A stretch of DNA of 64,000 bases from Botrimarina mediterranea (GCF_007753265.1 NZ_CP036349.1:2947363-3011362), one strand, 5' to 3'; shown: positions 1-9,149, counted from the stretch's first letter. Program-made: numbers and translations. The notes: generated from the letters alone by a model not told the origin.

Positions 1-53
1 TCGTTCGATTAGGTAGGGCAGGCCTCGCCTGCCAGAAGGACGATCGTGTTCAC

Positions 54-83
54 CCGTAGGATGGGTCGCGACCCACCCTACGG
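54..83 (-). terminator. Hairpin over the eda stop codon
   Basis: A 15-bp stem with one mismatch (CCGTAGGATGGGTCG against CGACCCACCCTACGG) and essentially no loop. It spans the TAG stop of the aldolase gene. It could end transcription, but no U-tract follows on the minus strand, and the window has many repeat-type hairpins of similar look. Confidence 0.35.
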
Positions 84-716
84 CTTGGCAAGCGTCACCG
101 CTTCGCGCACGGCGCGCTCAACGGGGCCGAAGTCGCCCCCTTCGTAGAGCGACGGCGCCACCATCCAACTCCCACCACAGGCGACAACCGATTTCAACGC
201 CAGATAACTCGACAGGTTCGCCGGAGTGATCCCGCCGGTCGGCATGAAACGCATCATTGGATACGGCCCGCTGAGCGCCTTGAGCGTTGCGACTCCGCCG
301 TACGCCTCGGCCGGAAAGAACTTCACGACTTCGAGGCCGAATGAGAGGGCCGCCTCGATGTCGCTCGGCGTGCAAACGCCCGGGCAGATCGGCAGGCCGA
401 GCTTCAGCACGTGCTCAACGACTACCGGGTTGAGCCCGGGCGTGACGACCATCCGCGCGCCGGAGTCCGCGGCGGCGGACGCTTGGTCCTTGGTTAGAAC
501 CGTGCCGGCGATCGGCAGCACGTCGCCGCAGTCCGCCATGATCCGCAGCGACTCGGCCGCCGCCGCGGTGCGGAACGTCACCTCGGCGATCGGCAACCCG
601 CCAACTACCAAAGCCTCCGCCAGCGGCGCGGCATCCTCGACCCGCCCCAGCGCGATCACCGGCGCGAGCCGATACACAGCGAGGACATCTAGCGGTGATT
701 GATCAGCGATGCTCAT
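78..716 (-). CDS. eda: KDPG / 4-hydroxy-2-oxoglutarate aldolase
   Basis: Class I aldolase splitting 2-keto-3-deoxy-6-phosphogluconate into pyruvate and glyceraldehyde 3-phosphate (family members also act on 4-hydroxy-2-oxoglutarate); cytosolic. The 212 residues match the family length. Visible are Glu45 in the AEVTFRT strand (proton transfer), the CPGVCTPSDIEAA segment, the Schiff-base lysine Lys132 in EVVKFFPAEAYGG and the phosphate-binding MPTGGIT loop. It lies 24 bp after xylA on the same strand, so a sugar-catabolic operon is plausible, although no Entner-Doudoroff dehydratase is present here. The stop codon lies inside a hairpin that may act as its terminator. Which of the two substrates matters in vivo cannot be told. 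Confidence 0.93.
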   Translation of the reverse strand: MSIADQSPLDVLAVYRLAPVIALGRVEDAAPLAEALVVGGLPIAEVTFRTAAAAESLRIMADCGDVLPIAGTVLTKDQASAAADSGARMVVTPGLNPVVVEHVLKLGLPICPGVCTPSDIEAALSFGLEVVKFFPAEAYGGVATLKALSGPYPMMRFMPTGGITPANLSSYLALKSVVACGGSWMVAPSLYEGGDFGPVERAVREAVTLAKP

Positions 717-740
717 CCGATCTCTTACAGTCCGAATCTC

Positions 741-2054
741 TTATAGATAGTCGTTAACGACATTCTCAAACAACTCCTGCCGACCGCTCGCATTGGGGGC
801 GGCTTCGCCCTTGTCTAGCATCAGCTGTTCGAGCGACGCCAGCGAGTGCTCGCCGGCCTCGATTTCGGCCCCCAGCCCGCTGTCCCAACTCACGTAGCGA
901 TCGCGGACCATTTCTTCCAGCCGCCCATCGGCGCGCATCGCCGCGGCGATCTTGAGGCCGCGCGCGAACGCGTCCATGCCGCCGATGTGGGCGTAGAACA
1001 GGTCGATCGGCTCGAAGCTTTCGCGGCGGACCTTGGCGTCGAAGTTGACGCCGCCGGTCGTGAGCCCGCCCCACTTGAGGATCGAATGCATGCACTGCGT
1101 CGTCACGTAGATGTCGGTGGGGAACTGGTCCGTGTCCCAACCGAGCAAGAGGTCGCCCGTGTTGGCGTCGATCGAGCCGAGCGCGCCCGCCGCTCCGGCG
1201 ACCTCCAGCTCGTGCTGCATCGTGTGCCCGGCAAGCGTGGCGTGGTTCGTTTCGAGGTTGAGCTTGAAGTACGGCAACAGGTCGTACTGTCGCAAGAAAT
1301 TGAGGCACGCGGCGGCGTCCGAGTCGTACTGGTGCTTCGTCGGCTCCTTCGGCTTGGGCTCGATGTAGAACGGTTTTTCGAAACCGATCGACTTGGCGTG
1401 ATCCACAGCGAGGTGAAGGAAGCGAGCCAGGTGCTCCTGCTCGCGCTTCATGTCGGTGTTCCACAAGCACTGGTAGCCCTCACGGCCGCCCCAGAACGTG
1501 TAGCCCTCACCACCCAGTTCGTGCGTCACCTCAATCGCCTTCTTCACCTGCGCCGCGGCGTAGGCGAAGACCTCGGCGTTGCAGCTCGTCGCCGCGCCGT
1601 GCATGTAGCGCGGGTTGCTGAAGAGATTGGCGGTGCCCCACAGCAGCTTCACGCCGGTGCGCTCTTGCTCTTCCTTGAGCACGGCAACGACCGCGTCGAG
1701 GTTCTTATGACTCTCGGCGAGCGTCTTCCCCTCGGGCGCCACGTCGCGGTCGTGGAACGCGTAGTACGGCGCGCCGAGTTTCGTAATAAACTCGAACGCG
1801 ACGCGCACGCGGTTCTGGGCGTTCTCGACGCTGTCGGTGCCGTCCTCCCACGGCCGCACCATCGTGCCGGGGCCGAAGGGGTCGCTGCCGGCGCCGCGGA
1901 ACGTGTGCCAGTAGACGACGCTGAACCGCAGGTGGTCCCGCATCGACTTGCCCTCGATCACCGCGTCGGCGTCGTAGTGCTTGAAAGCCAGCGGGTTGCG
2001 GCTCGTGGGGCCTTCGTAGGGGATCGACGACGCGACTTCGGGGAACGCGGGCAT
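741..2054 (-). CDS. xylA: Xylose isomerase
   Basis: Converts D-xylose to D-xylulose (also glucose/fructose) in the cytosol using two divalent metals. The chosen ATG gives MPAFPEV and 437 residues, the usual length for the long (group II) enzymes; an upstream start would add 11 residues with no family match. Seen: the VVYWHTFRG segment, [11 protein letters not shown] (catalytic His and Asp), the signature [13 protein letters not shown], the metal-ligand stretch [16 protein letters not shown] and the [12 protein letters not shown] loop. No xylulokinase or xylose transporter lies nearby; it neighbours KDPG aldolase. The family assignment is firm, the pathway context is inferred. Confidence 0.97.
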   Translation of the reverse strand: MPAFPEVASSIPYEGPTSRNPLAFKHYDADAVIEGKSMRDHLRFSVVYWHTFRGAGSDPFGPGTMVRPWEDGTDSVENAQNRVRVAFEFITKLGAPYYAFHDRDVAPEGKTLAESHKNLDAVVAVLKEEQERTGVKLLWGTANLFSNPRYMHGAATSCNAEVFAYAAAQVKKAIEVTHELGGEGYTFWGGREGYQCLWNTDMKREQEHLARFLHLAVDHAKSIGFEKPFYIEPKPKEPTKHQYDSDAAACLNFLRQYDLLPYFKLNLETNHATLAGHTMQHELEVAGAAGALGSIDANTGDLLLGWDTDQFPTDIYVTTQCMHSILKWGGLTTGGVNFDAKVRRESFEPIDLFYAHIGGMDAFARGLKIAAAMRADGRLEEMVRDRYVSWDSGLGAEIEAGEHSLASLEQLMLDKGEAAPNASGRQELFENVVNDYL

Positions 2055-2182
2055 GGTGCGAAATCGAAGGTAGGAAGAGGTAAGCACAGGAATGCCTAGA
2101 TCGTCGCCAACCGCCCCCCGCCGTCAACCGTCCGGGCAGCCTTGCGACCTAGATTTGCAAGCGAAGTCATAAAGCTTTTTTT

Positions 2183-2274
2183 ACCACGACGGGCACTACG
2201 AGCACGACGACCTGATTGGCAGGGCGAAGCTACAATCGGAGGCAGGCCGTCGTGCTCTTCGTGCCCGTCGTGGT
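2183..2274. repeat. Palindromic element, family A copy 1
   Basis: Inverted arms of 27 bp (25 pairs match) starting ACCACGACGGGCAC, with a 38-bp loop, between xdhC and xylA. A second copy lies downstream of uraD. The arms resemble units of about 9 nt (..TCGTGCC). No coding potential was seen. Confidence 0.85.
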
Positions 2275-2278
2275 GAAT

Positions 2279-3058
2279 CTACTTTTTCAGAGCCAGCGCG
2301 TCGCGCACCTCTATGAGTTGGGCCGTGATGCTCACCGCGATCTCTACCGGATGGTTCGTCCCAATTTGAAGACCCACCGGGCAATGGAACTCGGCACGCT
2401 CCACCGGCACGCCCGCCTCCTTGAGTTCCTTACGCAGCACCGCCGCCTTGGCTTTGCTGCCGATGACGCCGACGTACGGGAACGTTCGATCGCTTTGGAA
2501 CAACCGCACGAGCACGGGTAAGTCCGACTTGTGCCCTTGCGTCATGCAGAGTACGAAGGCGTTGTCAGGGAGTCGATCGACTTCGGCGGGTGGGTCGCTT
2601 GTTTCAATGACGCGGACGCCCTTCGGCAACTTCGCTAACCACTCGTTGCGCGGGTCGATGCACGTGAGTTGGCACGGCAGCCGCACGAGGATTGCGGCGA
2701 GGGCTTGCGTCACATGGCCGGCTCCGAAGACGACGATCGGCCAGTCGGCGACGCCGACCGGCTCAAAGAACAGCTTCACGCGCCCGCCGCACGTCATGCC
2801 GACATCGGCCTTGAGGCTCCAATCGACGAGCTTGCAACCACCTTTCACTTTTAACAACGTGATCGCTTCATCGATCGCCTTCGCTTCAACCCGCCCGCCG
2901 CCAACCGTGCCGATCTCTAAACCGTCGGCCGTGACGAGCATCTTGGCGCCCGTGTCCGCGGGGGTGGAGCCGGTCGCCTCGATGAGCGTGACGACCACCA
3001 GCGGCGTCGCCGCGTCGGCGAGTTCGGACGATCGGCGGAGGAAATCGGCGGCGGCCAT
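2279..3058 (-). CDS. xdhC: XdhC-type molybdenum cofactor insertion protein
   Basis: Chaperone that binds molybdenum cofactor, promotes its sulfuration and inserts it into xanthine dehydrogenase. 259 residues. The N-terminal XdhC/CoxI domain is seen in LIEATGSTPADTGAKML and GTVGGGRVEAKAI, with the CGG motif in VGMTCGGRVKLFFEP. The C-terminal Rossmann-like domain starts at VVFGAGHVTQAL and contains the FPYVGVIGSKAKAAVL segment. The reading direction is that of xdhA and xdhB, but the DinB-like and nuclease genes separate it from them by 2 kb. An accessory role for the enzyme encoded at 5.1-9.1 kb is inferred from the family and from proximity. Confidence 0.93.
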   Translation of the reverse strand: MAAADFLRRSSELADAATPLVVVTLIEATGSTPADTGAKMLVTADGLEIGTVGGGRVEAKAIDEAITLLKVKGGCKLVDWSLKADVGMTCGGRVKLFFEPVGVADWPIVVFGAGHVTQALAAILVRLPCQLTCIDPRNEWLAKLPKGVRVIETSDPPAEVDRLPDNAFVLCMTQGHKSDLPVLVRLFQSDRTFPYVGVIGSKAKAAVLRKELKEAGVPVERAEFHCPVGLQIGTNHPVEIAVSITAQLIEVRDALALKK

Positions 3059-3521
3059 GCCCCGAATTGTACCCTCGCCAGCGTGTGGTCACAGCATCGC
3101 TTTTAAGGGCCCTAGCAGCCCGTCTAGCGGCCTCTGGCGCCTCCCGCCTCTTTAAACGCACTCGAGGCGCGAAACGCCGCAAGGGGCCTCTAGTGAGGCC
3201 TGGTGAGGCGCCGTCTTTTCCGGGAGATTTGGGGCTTTTTCGCTTGAAATTAGCCACCTCTCGGGCGGACTGGGGGAAGTCTCACGCAAAGCCGCTAAGG
3301 CACTAAGAAGGAAGGACGCAGAGAGACTAAATCGGACTTTTGAGCCGCGCCCGTCAGGTAGCGGAGTTGCGACGCGATGGCTCCGCTACCTGACGGGCGC
3401 GGCTCAAATTCGTTCCAAACTTTTCCAACTCGTTGTCGATCTCGATTGGCGCCATTCGACTACCGAAGAGAACGCGGACTTACACCAGAACGATGAACCA
3501 ATTCCACTGCAAGGAAACGCC
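3059..3521. other. 463-bp intergenic region
   Basis: No convincing gene. It holds a GC-rich stretch with small inverted repeats around GAGGCGCG, then one arm of an E-type repeat (ACGCAAAGCCGCTAAGG), then a perfect 27-bp inverted repeat. The promoter of the DinB-like gene should lie in the last 100 bp, but no clear box was seen. Confidence 0.6.
3340..3407. repeat. Perfect 27-bp inverted repeat (G)
   Basis: Arms beginning TTGAGCCGCGCCCGTC and ending GACGGGCGCGGCTCAA pair without mismatch around a 14-bp loop. It is one of several intergenic hairpins of this build in the window. No T-tract follows, so it does not look like a classical terminator. Confidence 0.88.
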
Positions 3522-4037
3522 ATGAAAGCCATCGACGCCATTCGCATCGCGCTGAAGTTCAGCGACATGGCGATGACGCACCTGGGGAGCATGCACGACG
3601 CTCCGCTGCTGCGGCCCGGCGAGTGGGGCGGCAACCATGCGATGTGGATCGCCGGGCACTTGGCGGTCTGCGAGGGGCGGCTGCAACAGATCCTGCACGG
3701 CGGGCCCAACCCGCTCCACGACTGGAAGCCGCTGTTCGATTGGGGGAGCGAGCCGGTCGATGACGCGGCCGCCTACCCGCCGTTCGAAGAAGTGATGCAG
3801 GCCCTCCGCGACCTGCGGCAGCAGACGCACGCCTACCTCAATGAAGTGAGCGATGAGGGCCTCGACCAACCCACCAACTGCCAACCGCCGGGGTTCGGAG
3901 GCTTCGAGACCGTCGGCGCCGCGATCCAAATCATCGCCTGCCACGCGATCGGCCACATGGGCGGCATGACCGTCGTGAGGGCCGCGAGCGGGAAGGAGCG
4001 GTTGTTTGTGCCTTCGCAGGAGTTGCGGGAATTTTGA
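3522..4037 (+). CDS. DinB-family protein
   Basis: 171-residue protein of the DinB/YfiT-like four-helix-bundle superfamily, whose members bind a divalent metal with three histidines; many are thiol-dependent transferases or of unknown role. Seen: the helix NHAMWIAGHLAVCEGRL (first histidine region), the segment PNPLHDWKPLFDWGSEP and the last helix IIACHAIGHMGGMTVVRAA with the HxxxH pair. Stand-alone gene between xdhC and the nuclease gene, both on the other strand. No substrate can be suggested from the sequence. Confidence 0.8.
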   Translation: MKAIDAIRIALKFSDMAMTHLGSMHDAPLLRPGEWGGNHAMWIAGHLAVCEGRLQQILHGGPNPLHDWKPLFDWGSEPVDDAAAYPPFEEVMQALRDLRQQTHAYLNEVSDEGLDQPTNCQPPGFGGFETVGAAIQIIACHAIGHMGGMTVVRAASGKERLFVPSQELREF

Positions 4038-4112
4038 CGGGAAGGGAATGATGAGCGGGTGCCACAGTTGGCTAGCCCAGCAGTGGACGCCGAGCACCCG
4101 CGTCGCGCCTTA

Positions 4113-4958
4113 CTAAATTCGCAAGGTGTCCAATCGCTTCAAATACTCGTTAGCCGCTTGGATTAGAGTAAACCCCTTCGATGCAACTGCATCCCTCATC
4201 TTGACTAGATTCTGGCTAACGGACTTCCAGGCAGGCTCACCTCTCCATTTGAAATGCACAACCGAATCGACTATGGCCAGCGACCGGTGATAGTCCATTA
4301 ACGCAGTTGTCAGGTCATCCGAGCTTGGCTGAGGGGACCCTAGACAGGCTGCAGTTACATCCCTCTTTACCCTTACTATGACTATGCCAGACTGCTTTTT
4401 ATCTTGCACACCTTGTTTCTCTATATCTAACGTAGCATTCCTCAGTATCCAGTTGTTATAATTTACCTCCGCAATCAAACCCGAAACCCTAGCAGACAAC
4501 ACCGATAAACTCTCGGCGGTCGTAGCTCGATCAATGGCAAGCAAGTCTTCCCCCTGAAGCATTCTCACATTCGCGCCATATCTATGCCTCAGCTGGCTGT
4601 AAAAGTGCGTCCGCGCTTGACTACTGAATGTTCCAGAGTTGATTGCATAAAACGCTGAAATCTTTTCCTCTGCGCCTGTCTGCGGATGCTTGAAAGGATT
4701 TGCAAATGCTTGCTCGCAATCTTGAATTAATTCCGCTACGGCTGACAGCCCGATCGAGGAAACCGCCTTTATCTGTGCAGCACAATACCTCACGTGTCCG
4801 AGCTTATCGATCTCGCCGAATACGACATCCTTCCCAAACTCATCGCTGCCGTGGTAGTACGCAACTACAGCATATCCCCGGCGCCGCAGCAGTGGCATAA
4901 CATACTTAGTTGTGAAATCGGCCTCACTTCCATACTGCAGCTCGTCTTGGATTGCCAT
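4113..4958 (-). CDS. Putative PD-(D/E)XK nuclease (Mrr-like)
   Basis: 281 residues from the ATG (a TTG lies directly before it). The first 70 residues fit a PD-(D/E)XK endonuclease core: Glu12 in SEADFTTKYVMPLLRRRGY, Asp44 in DEFGKDVVFGEID and the Gln62-x-Lys64 pair in CAAQIKAVSS, the order seen in Mrr_cat-type restriction enzymes. The remainder is mostly helical and unrecognised, with QGVQDKKQSG around the middle. GC in sampled 60-bp stretches is 40-47 percent, against about 62 percent in a stretch of xdhB, which suggests recent transfer. There is no methylase or other defence gene beside it. A restriction or anti-invader role is inference; the nuclease fold is moderately sure. Confidence 0.65.
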   Translation of the reverse strand: MAIQDELQYGSEADFTTKYVMPLLRRRGYAVVAYYHGSDEFGKDVVFGEIDKLGHVRYCAAQIKAVSSIGLSAVAELIQDCEQAFANPFKHPQTGAEEKISAFYAINSGTFSSQARTHFYSQLRHRYGANVRMLQGEDLLAIDRATTAESLSVLSARVSGLIAEVNYNNWILRNATLDIEKQGVQDKKQSGIVIVRVKRDVTAACLGSPQPSSDDLTTALMDYHRSLAIVDSVVHFKWRGEPAWKSVSQNLVKMRDAVASKGFTLIQAANEYLKRLDTLRI

Positions 4959-5010
4959 CAAAACCCTTGCACTGATTGAAGCACGGAGCAGACGGTTAGT
5001 GGGTCAGTTT

Positions 5011-5116
5011 GTAGGGTGCGATGCAGCGAAGCGGGATCGTACCTCTCCGGCGTTCATGATATGGTTGCTGGCCCTCCGCTTCGAGCGTGGGAGGTGCGAT
5101 TCTATCGGCACCCTAC
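5011..5116. repeat. Inverted repeat running into xdhB
   Basis: Outer arms GTAGGGTGC and GCACCCTAC pair, with further internal pairing (GTACCTC with GAGGTGC; GCGAAGCGG with CCGCTTCG). The right arm encodes the last residues (VGCR) and stop of the XdhB reading frame. Confidence 0.75.
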
Positions 5117-7471
5117 TTTGGCGGCGTCAGGCACAGCCTGACCTACGAGCGCTGTCATCCTTGTGAGAAGTTCTTCCCCGGTCGCGGGGATCGATAAGCT
5201 CACCGGCTCGCCGCCGTTGAGGGATTGGAGGGCGTTCTTTGCTGCGAGCCACACCGCGACGCCGAGCATCAGTGGCGGTTCGCCGACCGCTTTGCTGAGG
5301 CGGACGTTTTTTTGGTGCTTGGGGTTGTTGATGAAATCGACGTTGAACACGCGCGGCGTGTCGGTGATGTTCGGGATCTTGTAGGTCGTGGGGCCTGTGC
5401 TGAGCAGGTGGCCCGCGTCGTTGTAGCGCAGCTCTTCGTTGGTTACCCAGCCGACCCCCTGGATGAAGCCGCCGATCACCTGGCCGCGGTCGATGCCCGG
5501 GTTGATCGCCCGGCCGATGTCCATCAGCAGGTCGGCGCGGTCGAACACGAGCTCTCCCGTGAAACGGTCGATCGTCACCTCGGCGATGGCGGCGCCGGTC
5601 GTGTAGTAGAAGAATGGGTTGCCGCGGCCCGTCTCGCGGTTGTAATCGACGCCCGGCGTCGCGTAGAAGCCGCGGGCGCCGATATCGACGCGTTCGCGGC
5701 GGGCCATCGCGCAGAACTGCCCGAAGTCGAGGCGATGCGACGGCGCGCGGTCGTCCCACACGGCGCCCTGGTCGATGACGATGTGCTCCGGCGCCGCGAC
5801 GAGGCCGCGCTCGGCGCTGGCGAAGAGGCCCGCGGCATAGACCCGCATGCGATTGGTGATCTTCCGGCAGGCGTCGATCGCGGCCATGCCGTTGAGGTCG
5901 GCGCCGGCGCTGGCGGCGGTGGGGGACGTGTTGTTCGATTTTTCGGAAGAGGTCGCCATCACCCGCACGCGCGCGGGCTCGAGGCCGAACTCGTCGGCGA
6001 CGATCTGCTGAATCTTGGTGTAGAGGCCCTGGCCCATCTCGGTCCCGCCGGTCGAGACCTGCACCGTGCCGTCGGTGTAGACGTTCACCAGGGCGTTGGC
6101 CTGGTTCAAAAACTTCGTCGTGAACGAGATGCCGAATTTTATGGATGAGATCGCGATCCCCTTCACGTGGGTGCGGCTAGCGGCGTTGAACTCGGCGACC
6201 TTGGCGACGCGGTGGCGATAGCTCGACGACGCGGCGAGGCGGTCGAACGTCTCATCCATGACGTGGTCACGGACGATCTGGCCGTAGTGCGTGACGTTGC
6301 GCGAGTCGTCGCCGTCGCGATAGAGATTCGCGCGGCGGACGTCGAACGCATCGCGGCCGACGACCTTCGCGATGTCCTCCAATAAACTTTCGATCAACGC
6401 GACGCCTTGAGGCCCGCCGAAGCCTCGGAACGCCGTGTTGGGCGGCAGGTTCGTGCGGCACACCTGCCCCGTGACGCGGAGCATCGGCACGTGGTAGGCG
6501 TTGTCGGCGTGGAGCATGGTGCGTTCCATCACGGACGTGGAGAGGTCCGCGAACGCGCCGCCGTTGGAATAGAACGCCATTTGGGCCGCGATCAGCCGGC
6601 CATCGCTATTGAACGCGACGCGATAGTCGGTCTGGTAGGCGTGGCGCTTGCCGGTGATCTGCATGTCGTCGCCGCGGCGGAGCGTGAGCCGCGCGGGGCG
6701 GCCCGTCTTCTGTGCGACGAGGGCCGTCATCACCGCGGTGATCGCCGACTGCGTCTCCTTGCCGCCGAAGCCGCCCCCCATGCGGTGACACTCGCACACG
6801 ACCTGGTGCATGCCGAGGCCGAGGGCTTCGGCGACGACGGCCTGCGTCTCGGTCGTGTTTTGCGTCGAAGAGATGACGCGGATGTCGCCCGACTCGCCAC
6901 GCATCGACATGGCGGCCTGGGTCTCGAAGTAGAACTGCTCCTGCCCGCCGGAGAAGAACCGCCCCGACAGCGTGTGCGGCGCCGTTCGAAACGCTTCTTC
7001 AAACGCCGCGTCGCTCTCAGCGCCGGGGCTCACCATGTGGCGTTCGGGGCCGATGAACGAGTTGGCGTGGAGCGCCTCATCGATCGAAAGGATCGGCTTA
7101 CGCTCTTCGATATCGACGACAACCAGCTCGCGCGCCTTCCGCGCCGCGGCAGCGGTCTCGGCGGCGATGACGACGATCGGCTGCCCGACGTAAGCGACTT
7201 CTTCGGCGGCGAGGAAGGGCTCGTCGGGGATGATGGGCCCGAAGTGGTTCGGCCCGCCGAGGTCGTTATACGTCAGCAGACAAACCACGCCCGGCGCCTG
7301 CCGCGCCGCCGTCAGGTCGAGCGAGCGAATCCTTCCCGCGGCGACCGGTGAGCCGACGAAATCGACGCACAGCTCACGGTCGAGCCGCGGCAGGTCGTCG
7401 ATGTACCGCGCGGCGCCGGTGACGTGACCGGTGGCGGAGTCGTGCGGGAGGGATTGGCCGACGGAGGGCAT
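5102..7471 (-). CDS. xdhB: Xanthine dehydrogenase, molybdopterin-binding subunit
   Basis: Large subunit that oxidises hypoxanthine/xanthine to urate at the molybdenum centre. 789 residues: N-terminal hammerhead domain (about 1-115, starting VGQSLPHDSATGHVTGAARYIDD), then the two molybdopterin-binding domains with GGGFGGKE, NTAFRGFGGPQG, GTEMGQGLYTKIQQIVADE and the catalytic-glutamate motif KAVGEPPLMLG near the end. The Glu of GEPP is the expected base. It is followed on the same strand by no gene of the pathway but preceded by xdhA (163-bp gap). The last 13 or so residues (VGQAVPDAAKVGCR) come from two intergenic repeats, so the ancestral stop was probably just after LLTRMTA. Confidence 0.96.
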   Translation of the reverse strand: MPSVGQSLPHDSATGHVTGAARYIDDLPRLDRELCVDFVGSPVAAGRIRSLDLTAARQAPGVVCLLTYNDLGGPNHFGPIIPDEPFLAAEEVAYVGQPIVVIAAETAAAARKARELVVVDIEERKPILSIDEALHANSFIGPERHMVSPGAESDAAFEEAFRTAPHTLSGRFFSGGQEQFYFETQAAMSMRGESGDIRVISSTQNTTETQAVVAEALGLGMHQVVCECHRMGGGFGGKETQSAITAVMTALVAQKTGRPARLTLRRGDDMQITGKRHAYQTDYRVAFNSDGRLIAAQMAFYSNGGAFADLSTSVMERTMLHADNAYHVPMLRVTGQVCRTNLPPNTAFRGFGGPQGVALIESLLEDIAKVVGRDAFDVRRANLYRDGDDSRNVTHYGQIVRDHVMDETFDRLAASSSYRHRVAKVAEFNAASRTHVKGIAISSIKFGISFTTKFLNQANALVNVYTDGTVQVSTGGTEMGQGLYTKIQQIVADEFGLEPARVRVMATSSEKSNNTSPTAASAGADLNGMAAIDACRKITNRMRVYAAGLFASAERGLVAAPEHIVIDQGAVWDDRAPSHRLDFGQFCAMARRERVDIGARGFYATPGVDYNRETGRGNPFFYYTTGAAIAEVTIDRFTGELVFDRADLLMDIGRAINPGIDRGQVIGGFIQGVGWVTNEELRYNDAGHLLSTGPTTYKIPNITDTPRVFNVDFINNPKHQKNVRLSKAVGEPPLMLGVAVWLAAKNALQSLNGGEPVSLSIPATGEELLTRMTALVGQAVPDAAKVGCR
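5126..5142. repeat. Short palindrome encoding VGQAVPDA in XdhB
   Basis: GTCAGGC-ACA-GCCTGAC. Read on the minus strand it gives the XdhB tail VGQAVPDA. The same palindrome with TGT in the centre recurs at 54073-54089 between the protease and guanine deaminase genes. Confidence 0.8.
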
Positions 7472-7514
7472 TGCGGGAGCGGCTAGGGGCTGAGGGGCTA
7501 GGGGGTTTTGCTTA

Positions 7515-7630
7515 TTCCCCTCCCTTTCAGGGAGGGGCTAGGGGAGGGTTTAACCGTTCACTACAGGTTTGCTTTCATTGACGGACAGCTTACACCCTCC
7601 CCTAAACCCTCCCTCAAAGAGGGAGGGGGA
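7515..7630. repeat. Palindromic element, family C copy 1
   Basis: Arms rich in CCCTCCC/GGGAGGG; each arm is itself a hairpin (CCCTCCCTTTCAGGGAGGG). It fills most of the xdhA-xdhB gap. Copy 2 lies between the urate oxidase and dihydropyrimidinase genes. Confidence 0.82.
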
Positions 7631-7634
7631 TAAC

Positions 7635-9146
7635 TCACTTCGATCCGCTAAACACTTCTCCGCCCTTCACCTCATGCCAACACTTGGCGAAGAGGTTCTC
7701 CACGAGTTGCAAGCGATACTCGGCGCCGCCGCGGACGTCGGAGATCGGTTGGATCTCGTCGCGGGCGATGCGGCCGGCGGTTTGCATGGCTTCGAGCGTT
7801 AGCGGGCGGGCGACGAGTGACTCTTCCGCGCGCGGTAAGCGAACGACGGTGGGACCGACGCCGCCAGTCGCGATTCTTGCCGCGGTGCAGAGGTCGCCCT
7901 CGACTTCGAGCCAGAACGCCAGCGTCACGGTGCTGATGTCCATGTCGCGGCGCTTCGAGACTTTGTAGAGCCGCAGTCGGACGTTCGCTTTCGGCAGCGG
8001 TGTCCGCACGGCGACGATCACTTCGTCGGGCTGGAGGTCGAGCTGCTTGTAGCCGAGATAGAACTCTTCGATTGGGACCTCGCGGCGGCCGCGGATGCTG
8101 GCAAGTTCGAGCGTCGATTGGGCGACGTAGTGCAGCGGGATCGAGTCAGCGATTGGTGAGGCGTTCGCAAGATTGCCGATGAGCGTGCCGACATGCCGCA
8201 CTTGGGGGCTGCCAAAACGAGTGAGGATGGCGTGGTAGGCGGGGATCGCGTTCTTGGTGTACGCCTCGATGCGCGCCCACGAAGTCGCGGCGCCGATGAC
8301 GAGCTGGCCGTCGATCACCTCGAGCCGGTTCAGCTCGCGGACGGTCTGCGTCGTGATGAGCGCAGCCGGGGCGACCTTGCCGTGATTGAACTGCACGCCG
8401 ATGTCGGTGGCGCCGCTGATGAGGCGCGCGTCGGGGTGCTGGGCCCGGTGCTCAAGTAGTTCGTCGAGCGTCGACGGCAAGAAGATGTCCACCGGCGGCG
8501 CCGCCGGGGCGTGGCCGTTCGACAGGTGGGTGTCGCGCGAGTTGACCCGCACCGGGCCGTCACCGAGCGTGGCAAAATCGGCGAGCATCGCCGTGGTGTC
8601 GTAGCGTTTGGAGATCGACGCCACCCGCTTGGGGTCGAGCCGCTTGCCCGCGTCGAGGATCTGCGAGTAGCCGGTGCAGCGGCAGAGGTTGCCCGAGAGG
8701 CCCAGCCGCAGCGTCTCGTCTTCGAGCGGCTGGTCGCCCTCGGACTCCTCGACGAGCCCCTGGAGGGCCATCACGAAGCCGGGCGTGCAGAAGCCGCACT
8801 GGCTGCCGTGGCAGTCGATCATCGCCTGCTGGACGGGGGACAGCGTGTCGCCGTCCTGGAGGCCCTCGACCGTCACCACATGCCGGCGGTCCATCTGGTA
8901 GACGAAGGCGATACAGGCGTCGATCGACTGGTAGACGACCGATCGTTCATCATCGGCGGGCTTACCCACCAAGACCGTGCAGGCCCCGCAGTCCCCCTCG
9001 GCGCAGGCGATCTTCGTGCCGCAGAGCCGGTCACCTTGCAGCGATCCGCAGCCGCCCCGCAAATAGTCGCTCAGAGTGAGCCCGGCCGCCTCGCCGCGCA
9101 CCTCGTGCCGGGAGCCGTTAACATAGAAAACGAGGCTATTACGCAT
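7635..9146 (-). CDS. xdhA: Xanthine dehydrogenase, FeS/FAD subunit
   Basis: Small subunit passing electrons from molybdenum through two [2Fe-2S] clusters to FAD and NAD. 503 residues from the ATG giving MRNSLVFYVNG; an upstream in-frame start would add 30 unrelated residues. Seen: plant-type ferredoxin cysteines in CGTKIACAEGDCGACTVLVG, second cluster cysteines in CGFCTPGFVMA and LCRCTGYSQI, FAD-binding domain from IFLPSTLDELLEHRAQHPDARLISGATDIG, and the CO-dehydrogenase flavoprotein C-terminal domain to about residue 490. Divergent from allC with a 120-bp spacer holding a perfect palindrome right at its start. It forms the enzyme with the xdhB product. Confidence 0.96.
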   Translation of the reverse strand: MRNSLVFYVNGSRHEVRGEAAGLTLSDYLRGGCGSLQGDRLCGTKIACAEGDCGACTVLVGKPADDERSVVYQSIDACIAFVYQMDRRHVVTVEGLQDGDTLSPVQQAMIDCHGSQCGFCTPGFVMALQGLVEESEGDQPLEDETLRLGLSGNLCRCTGYSQILDAGKRLDPKRVASISKRYDTTAMLADFATLGDGPVRVNSRDTHLSNGHAPAAPPVDIFLPSTLDELLEHRAQHPDARLISGATDIGVQFNHGKVAPAALITTQTVRELNRLEVIDGQLVIGAATSWARIEAYTKNAIPAYHAILTRFGSPQVRHVGTLIGNLANASPIADSIPLHYVAQSTLELASIRGRREVPIEEFYLGYKQLDLQPDEVIVAVRTPLPKANVRLRLYKVSKRRDMDISTVTLAFWLEVEGDLCTAARIATGGVGPTVVRLPRAEESLVARPLTLEAMQTAGRIARDEIQPISDVRGGAEYRLQLVENLFAKCWHEVKGGEVFSGSK

Positions 9147-9149
9147 GGC

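Noticed and set aside
846-2099. Long open frame opposite xylA (and similar ones opposite lacZ, rhaA, allE, preA)
   Set aside because: High-GC antisense shadows: Arg/Val/His-rich with no family motif, while the other strand carries clear enzymes.
2183-2274. Rho-independent terminators at the long inverted repeats
   Set aside because: Loops of 13-38 bp or more, arms of 22-30 bp and no U-tracts; they behave as dispersed repeats, though an effect on transcription is possible.
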